Shown piece after piece: positions 60,581-64,000 of a stretch of DNA of 64,000 nucleotides; positions within the stretch are counted from its first letter, which is position 1; every line of letters begins with the position of its first letter. The notes under the pieces were generated by a model that was given only the letters and a program-made list of their open reading frames with translations, searched no databases and was not told where the DNA came from. The DNA lies in contig NZ_JBGCUS010000001.1 in NCBI RefSeq assembly GCF_041415945.1, positions 4,372,501 to 4,436,500 on the forward strand, read 5' to 3'. Source of the stretch: Ancylobacter sp. IITR112. GTDB lineage: Bacteria; Pseudomonadota; Alphaproteobacteria; Rhizobiales; Xanthobacteraceae. A program made the position numbers and the translations under genes.

Positions 60581-61321
60581 ATGCCGCCAGCAGGCACCAA
60601 GCGCGCCGCAGACGCCCGCAAGATGGATGGTCGAAAGACCGGCGGCGCCCGCAACCGGCGCAAGGAGGCGAGCGTCGAGGCCGATGATCTCACGCTCACC
60701 GACCGGGCCTATCGTCAGCTCGAGGAGCTGATCTCGACGCTGCAATTGCCGCCGGGCACGGTTCTCTCGGAACTCACCCTGGCGCAGCGGCTCGACATTG
60801 GCCGCACGCCGATCCGCGAAGCCTTGCAGCGGCTCGCCCGCGACGGGCTGGTGGTGGTGCTGCCCCGGCGCGGCGTGCTGGTGTCGGAGATCAATCTGCG
60901 CACCCAGCTTCGCCTGCTGGAAACCCGCCGCGTGCTGGAGCGGCTGATGGCCGAGCTGGCGGCGGAACGGGCGAGCGACGAGGAATGCGAGCAGTTCGCC
61001 CAGATCGCCAAGGGGATGCAGGACGCGGCGGAGCGCGCCGACGGCATCGAGTTCATGCGGCTCGACCGCAAGCTCAACACGCTGGTATCGGATGCGGCGC
61101 GCAACGAGTTCGCCAGCCGCTCCATGGGGCTGATGCACGCGCTCTCGCGCCGCTTCTGGTACCAGCACTATAAGCGCGTCGCCGATCTGCCGCTGGCCGC
61201 CCAGCTTCATGCCGAACTGGCCGCCGCCATCGCCGTGCGCGACGGGGCGGCGGCGGCGGCGGCGTCCGACAGGCTGATGGACTACATCGAATCCTTCGCC
61301 CGCAAGACGCTCGACGATTAG
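60581..61321 (+). CDS. GntR family transcriptional regulator (FCD/FadR type)
   Basis: A 246-residue regulator. A basic, disordered N-terminus of about 30 residues (KRAADARKMDGRKTGGARNRRKE, in part) precedes the winged HTH: DRAYRQLEELISTLQLPPGTVLSE, in part, then LTLAQRLDIGRTPIREALQRLARDGLVVVLPRRGVLVSEI, in part. The all-helical FCD ligand-binding domain follows with the metal-binding-like LDRKLNTLVSDAA and a His-rich C-terminal half. It converges on the livHMGF operon with 64 bases between the stops, so it may regulate it; in that case the ligand would be the transported carboxylate or amino acid. The start at ATG 60581 is preferred over an in-frame TTG at 60563. Confidence 0.88.
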   Translation: MPPAGTKRAADARKMDGRKTGGARNRRKEASVEADDLTLTDRAYRQLEELISTLQLPPGTVLSELTLAQRLDIGRTPIREALQRLARDGLVVVLPRRGVLVSEINLRTQLRLLETRRVLERLMAELAAERASDEECEQFAQIAKGMQDAAERADGIEFMRLDRKLNTLVSDAARNEFASRSMGLMHALSRRFWYQHYKRVADLPLAAQLHAELAAAIAVRDGAAAAAASDRLMDYIESFARKTLDD

Positions 61322-61385
61322 AGCCTGATCCGACGAGCTTGAACCGGCCTGATCGGTCGACGGTGTGGCTGGGACAGGAGCGCGC

Positions 61386-62108
61386 TCAGGCGTGCTCCAT
61401 CTCCACCTCGCCGGCGATGACGCGCATCACCGCGCGGTCGGCCTGGGCCTGCGCCAGCGTGCCCTCGAAGATCATCTCGCCCCGCTCCACCACATAGAGC
61501 CGATCGACATAGTCCGGCAGGTGGTGGACGTTGGATTCCGCCATCAGCACCGCCTCGCCCATGGCGCGGATGGAGGCGATGCCTTCCGAGATCATCGGAA
61601 TGATCGCCGGCGACAGCCCCTCGAACGGCTCGTCGAGCAGAAGCAGGCTGGGGTCGAGCGCCAGCGCGCGCGCGACCGAGACCATCTTGCGCTCGCCGCC
61701 GGAGAGCTGCTGGCCGCCGCGTGCCAGATATTGCCGGAGCTTGGGAAACACCTTTAGCGAGCGCTCGACCCGCTCCTCCTCCGACAGCGGGGAAGGGCGG
61801 GTCCAGGTCGGCAGCGCGATGTTCTCGGCGACGGTGAGATCGGCATAAACGTCGGATTCCTCCGGCGAATAACCGATGCCGAGCTGGGCGATCCTGTAGG
61901 TCGGCATGCCCACAAGGTTCTGCCCCTTGAAGCTGATCGTGCCGGCGGCTGGCGCGCGATGGCCCATGATGGTGCGGAAGGTCGTGGTCTTGCCGGCGCC
62001 ATTGCGCCCGATGAGACAGACGAGTTCCCCCGGCTCGACGGTGAGATCGAGCCCATTGAGAATGCGGCTGCCGGCAATATCGACCTTGAGGCCGGAAATC
62101 CTGAGCAT
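61386..62108 (-). CDS. livF: Branched-chain amino acid type ABC transporter ATPase LivF
   Basis: A 240-residue ATPase: Walker A LIGRNGAGKTTTFRT, Q-loop-containing GIGYSPEESDVYADLTVAEN, signature LSGGERKMVSVARAL, Walker B LLLLDEPFEGLSP and the LivF-type end. Last gene of the livHMGF operon, 10 bases after livG. The usual substrates are hydrophobic amino acids, amides or short carboxylates, so LivF marks a family and not a specific solute. Confidence 0.93.
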   Translation of the reverse strand: MLRISGLKVDIAGSRILNGLDLTVEPGELVCLIGRNGAGKTTTFRTIMGHRAPAAGTISFKGQNLVGMPTYRIAQLGIGYSPEESDVYADLTVAENIALPTWTRPSPLSEEERVERSLKVFPKLRQYLARGGQQLSGGERKMVSVARALALDPSLLLLDEPFEGLSPAIIPMISEGIASIRAMGEAVLMAESNVHHLPDYVDRLYVVERGEMIFEGTLAQAQADRAVMRVIAGEVEMEHA

Positions 62109-62118
62109 ATCGGGCTCC

Positions 62119-62934
62119 TCAATGGCTGGTCGGGTGGGCGAAGGCGGCGGCGGCGTCCGATGCCTTGTGCTTCATCTGCGGCCGCCGCGTGCCGACCACG
62201 GCGGCGATCAGCGCCGGGTCCTTGAAGAAGGTCTCCGGCTTCTCATTGGCCAGCACGCGGCCGGCCTGCAGCGCGACGATGCGGTCGGAATAGCGGGCGA
62301 CGAGATCCATGTCGTGCTCGACCTGGATGATCGCCCGCACCCCGGCCTTGCGGCAGGCGGCGACGAGCAGTTCCATGATGGCGTGCTTGTCGCCGGTGGA
62401 GACGCCGGAAGTCGGTTCGTCGATCAGGATCAACTCGGGCTTCAGCGCGAAGGCGCTGGCGACATCGAGCAGCTTCTTCTCGCCCTGCGACAGCGCGCGG
62501 GCCTGCTGGTCGAGCCGGTGGCGCAGATGGAAGATGTCCGCCACCTCCTCCACCGCCTCATGCACCTCGCTGTCACGGCGCAGGCTGCGCAGCGGATTGC
62601 GAATGCGCTGCAGCCGCGAGGAGGCGGCGACGCACAGCGCCTCGCGCACGGTGAGCGCGGGGAAGATGTTCACGAGCTGGAAGCCGCGCGCCATGCCGCG
62701 CCGGGCCAGTTCCACCGGACCGATGCCGCCAATGTCGCTGCCACGGAACGAGACCTGTCCCGAGGTCGGCCTGAGCAGGCCGGTGAGCACATTCACCAGC
62801 GTGCTCTTGCCCGCGCCATTGGGGCCGACGATGGAGATGAACTCGCCATCGCTGATCGAGAATGAGACATTGGTCAGGGCGTGGAAATCGCCATAGCTCT
62901 TGCAGACGGTGGTGGCTTCGAGAAGCGCCGCCAT
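62119..62934 (-). CDS. livG: Branched-chain amino acid type ABC transporter ATPase LivG
   Basis: A 271-residue ATPase: Walker A VGPNGAGKSTLVNVLTG, signature LSQGEKKLLDVASAFAL (with the LSxGExK variant of the family), Walker B LILIDEPTSGVSTGDK and H-loop VEHDMDLVARYSDR. The C-terminal extension of about 25 residues is Ala-rich. It starts three bases after the livM stop. Confidence 0.93.
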   Translation of the reverse strand: MAALLEATTVCKSYGDFHALTNVSFSISDGEFISIVGPNGAGKSTLVNVLTGLLRPTSGQVSFRGSDIGGIGPVELARRGMARGFQLVNIFPALTVREALCVAASSRLQRIRNPLRSLRRDSEVHEAVEEVADIFHLRHRLDQQARALSQGEKKLLDVASAFALKPELILIDEPTSGVSTGDKHAIMELLVAACRKAGVRAIIQVEHDMDLVARYSDRIVALQAGRVLANEKPETFFKDPALIAAVVGTRRPQMKHKASDAAAAFAHPTSH

Positions 62935-62937
62935 GGT

Positions 62938-63954
62938 TCAGCTCCCGCGCTTGAAGCGGTTGAGGAGGCTTCCCGCGATGCCGGAGAGGCCGCCGGGGAA
63001 GAACACGACAAGGAGGATCAGCACCGCGCCCATGACGAAGCGCCAGTACTGGGTCACCGACATCACCGTGTCCTGCAGCAGCACGAAAGCCAGCGAGCCG
63101 ACCACCGGGCCGATGAAGGCGCCGGAACCGCCGAGCACCGCCATGAAGACCATGTTGCCGGACTGGGTCCAGTACACGATCTCGGGATCGGCAAGGCCGA
63201 TGGAGATGGCGAGGATGGCCCCGCCAATGGCGCCGTAAATGCCGGAGATGACAAAGGCGGCGAGCCGCATGCGGGTGACCTGCACGCCGAGATAGGCCGC
63301 CTTTTGCGCGTTCTCGCGGATCGCCTGCAGATGCAGGCCGAAGGGCGAGCGCACGATGCGCCACATGACGAGGCCGAGACTGCCGAGCAGGCCGAGCGCG
63401 TAATAATAGAACGGCCCGGTGAGGAAGGCGGTCTTGCCGCCCGCGAACTCCATGCCGAACAGCAGCGGCCGCAGCACCCGCATGCCCTGGTCGCCGCCAG
63501 TGAGGCCGTAGAACTTGTACAGTACCGAATGAAACAGCATGCCGAAAGCCAGGGTCAGCATGCCGAAGAAGATGCGCGTGTAGCGCACGCACAGGAAGCC
63601 GACCGGGATGGCGATGATCACCGAGACGAGGATCGAGACCAGCAGGATCAGCTCGAAGGACTGCACCCCGAGCTTCGAGGTCATCACCGCCGCCGTATAG
63701 GCGCCGATGCCCAGGAACATGGCATGGCCGAAGGAAAGCAGTCCCGTATAGCCGAACAGCAGGTTGAAGCCGAGCAGGGCGATGGCGAGGGCGAAGAACG
63801 GCACCATCAGCGTCAGCGTGTAGACCGAAGCGAAGAACGGCAGGACCGCCATCGCCGCGAGGATCACCAGCAGGGCCCAGAGGCCCGAGGCCCGGGTCGC
63901 TTCCGAGGGCAGCCGCGCCAGCCGCGTGCTCTCGACCAGAGGGGGAGCGCTCAT
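62938..63954 (-). CDS. livM: Branched-chain amino acid type ABC transporter permease LivM
   Basis: A 338-residue permease with about ten membrane helices. Family motifs include LLFGYTGLLSFGHAMFLGIGAYTAAV (in part), the EAA-like loop GLHLQAIRENAQKAAYLGVQVTRMRLAAFVISG (in part) and VLGGSGAFIGPVVGSLAFVLL. The ATG at 63954 overlaps the livH stop (ATGA). Confidence 0.94.
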   Translation of the reverse strand: MSAPPLVESTRLARLPSEATRASGLWALLVILAAMAVLPFFASVYTLTLMVPFFALAIALLGFNLLFGYTGLLSFGHAMFLGIGAYTAAVMTSKLGVQSFELILLVSILVSVIIAIPVGFLCVRYTRIFFGMLTLAFGMLFHSVLYKFYGLTGGDQGMRVLRPLLFGMEFAGGKTAFLTGPFYYYALGLLGSLGLVMWRIVRSPFGLHLQAIRENAQKAAYLGVQVTRMRLAAFVISGIYGAIGGAILAISIGLADPEIVYWTQSGNMVFMAVLGGSGAFIGPVVGSLAFVLLQDTVMSVTQYWRFVMGAVLILLVVFFPGGLSGIAGSLLNRFKRGS

Positions 63955-64000
63955 GCCATCGCCTTTCCAAACAGGCCGGCCGGACGCAGGATCAGCACCG
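63951..64000 (-). CDS. livH: Branched-chain amino acid type ABC transporter permease LivH (C-terminal end)
   Basis: Only the last 16 or so codons are inside the window. They read VLILRPAGLFGKAMA followed by TGA at 63953-63951. The (L/V)RPxGLFG motif is the usual C-terminus of LivH. It overlaps the livM start in an ATGA junction, and with livM, livG and livF gives the standard order of this transporter. Confidence 0.8.
   Translation of the reverse strand, partial: VLILRPAGLFGKAMA

Overview
The window is about 64 kb of dense, very GC-rich chromosome from an alphaproteobacterium, most likely of the order Hyphomicrobiales (a Xanthobacteraceae-like genome would fit). Pointers are a fixL-fixJ-fixK oxygen-sensing cluster with hemN, a C4-type 5-aminolevulinate synthase (hemA), a PodJ-like polarity protein, tightly overlapping ATGA/GTGA gene junctions and GC-rich codon usage throughout. 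I see no phage, insertion sequence, CRISPR array, rRNA or tRNA; most of the window is ordinary core chromosome.

Layout. 1-7.0 kb: the ligase-associated DNA repair module (ATP-dependent ligase, beta-lactamase-fold exonuclease, Lhr-type helicase, PdeM phosphoesterase), interrupted by a TPR methyltransferase and two small membrane proteins. 7.0-14.3 kb: PodJ-like coiled-coil membrane protein, MerR regulator, a DsbA-fold isomerase, a secreted protein, an esterase, YjbQ, a LuxR-type response regulator and a DUF3088 protein. 14.3-17.9 kb: a very large symporter-sensor hybrid kinase converging on that regulator. 18-22 kb: mscL and a complete dTDP-rhamnose operon rfbCBDA. 22-30.4 kb: aminotransferase, fixL, fixJ, a lone receiver protein, fixK, hemN, a frameshifted AbrB-family gene and hemA. 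Two matching FixK-type boxes (TTGCG-N3-GATCAA) lie in front of fixK and hemN.

30.5-36.3 kb is the most interesting part. A guanidine-I (ykkC) riboswitch aptamer, which I recognise from its conserved sequence blocks, precedes a gene matching the nickel-dependent guanidine hydrolase GdmH rather than agmatinase. Downstream of gdmH is a small protein with about 20 histidines in its first 43 residues, a candidate nickel-handling partner. Next to it sit upp, a GTP-cyclohydrolase-II-like URC1 and a DUF1688 URC4 gene, i.e. the non-reductive URC uracil-degradation pathway. Guanidine hydrolysis and the URC pathway both release urea, so the region looks like a nitrogen-salvage island. Four REP-like palindromes with GTCATCCC ends are confined to 31-40 kb.

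36.3-46.2 kb: an orphan Bug-type binding protein, a PotABCD-like ABC operon, a small secreted protein and a compatible-solute (OsmF/YehXYW-like) ABC operon. 46.4-50.7 kb: a flavin oxidoreductase, a GH13 alpha-glucosidase and a convergent TreS-like GH13 enzyme. 50.9-54.9 kb: cyoABCD quinol oxidase. 55.2-58.4 kb: a FUSC/DUF1656/HlyD aromatic-acid efflux operon. 58.5-61.3 kb: a secreted protein, a DUF6166-like protein with a good promoter, an alpha/beta hydrolase and a GntR regulator. 61.4 kb to the end: a branched-chain amino acid type ABC operon livHMGF, with livH cut by the window edge.
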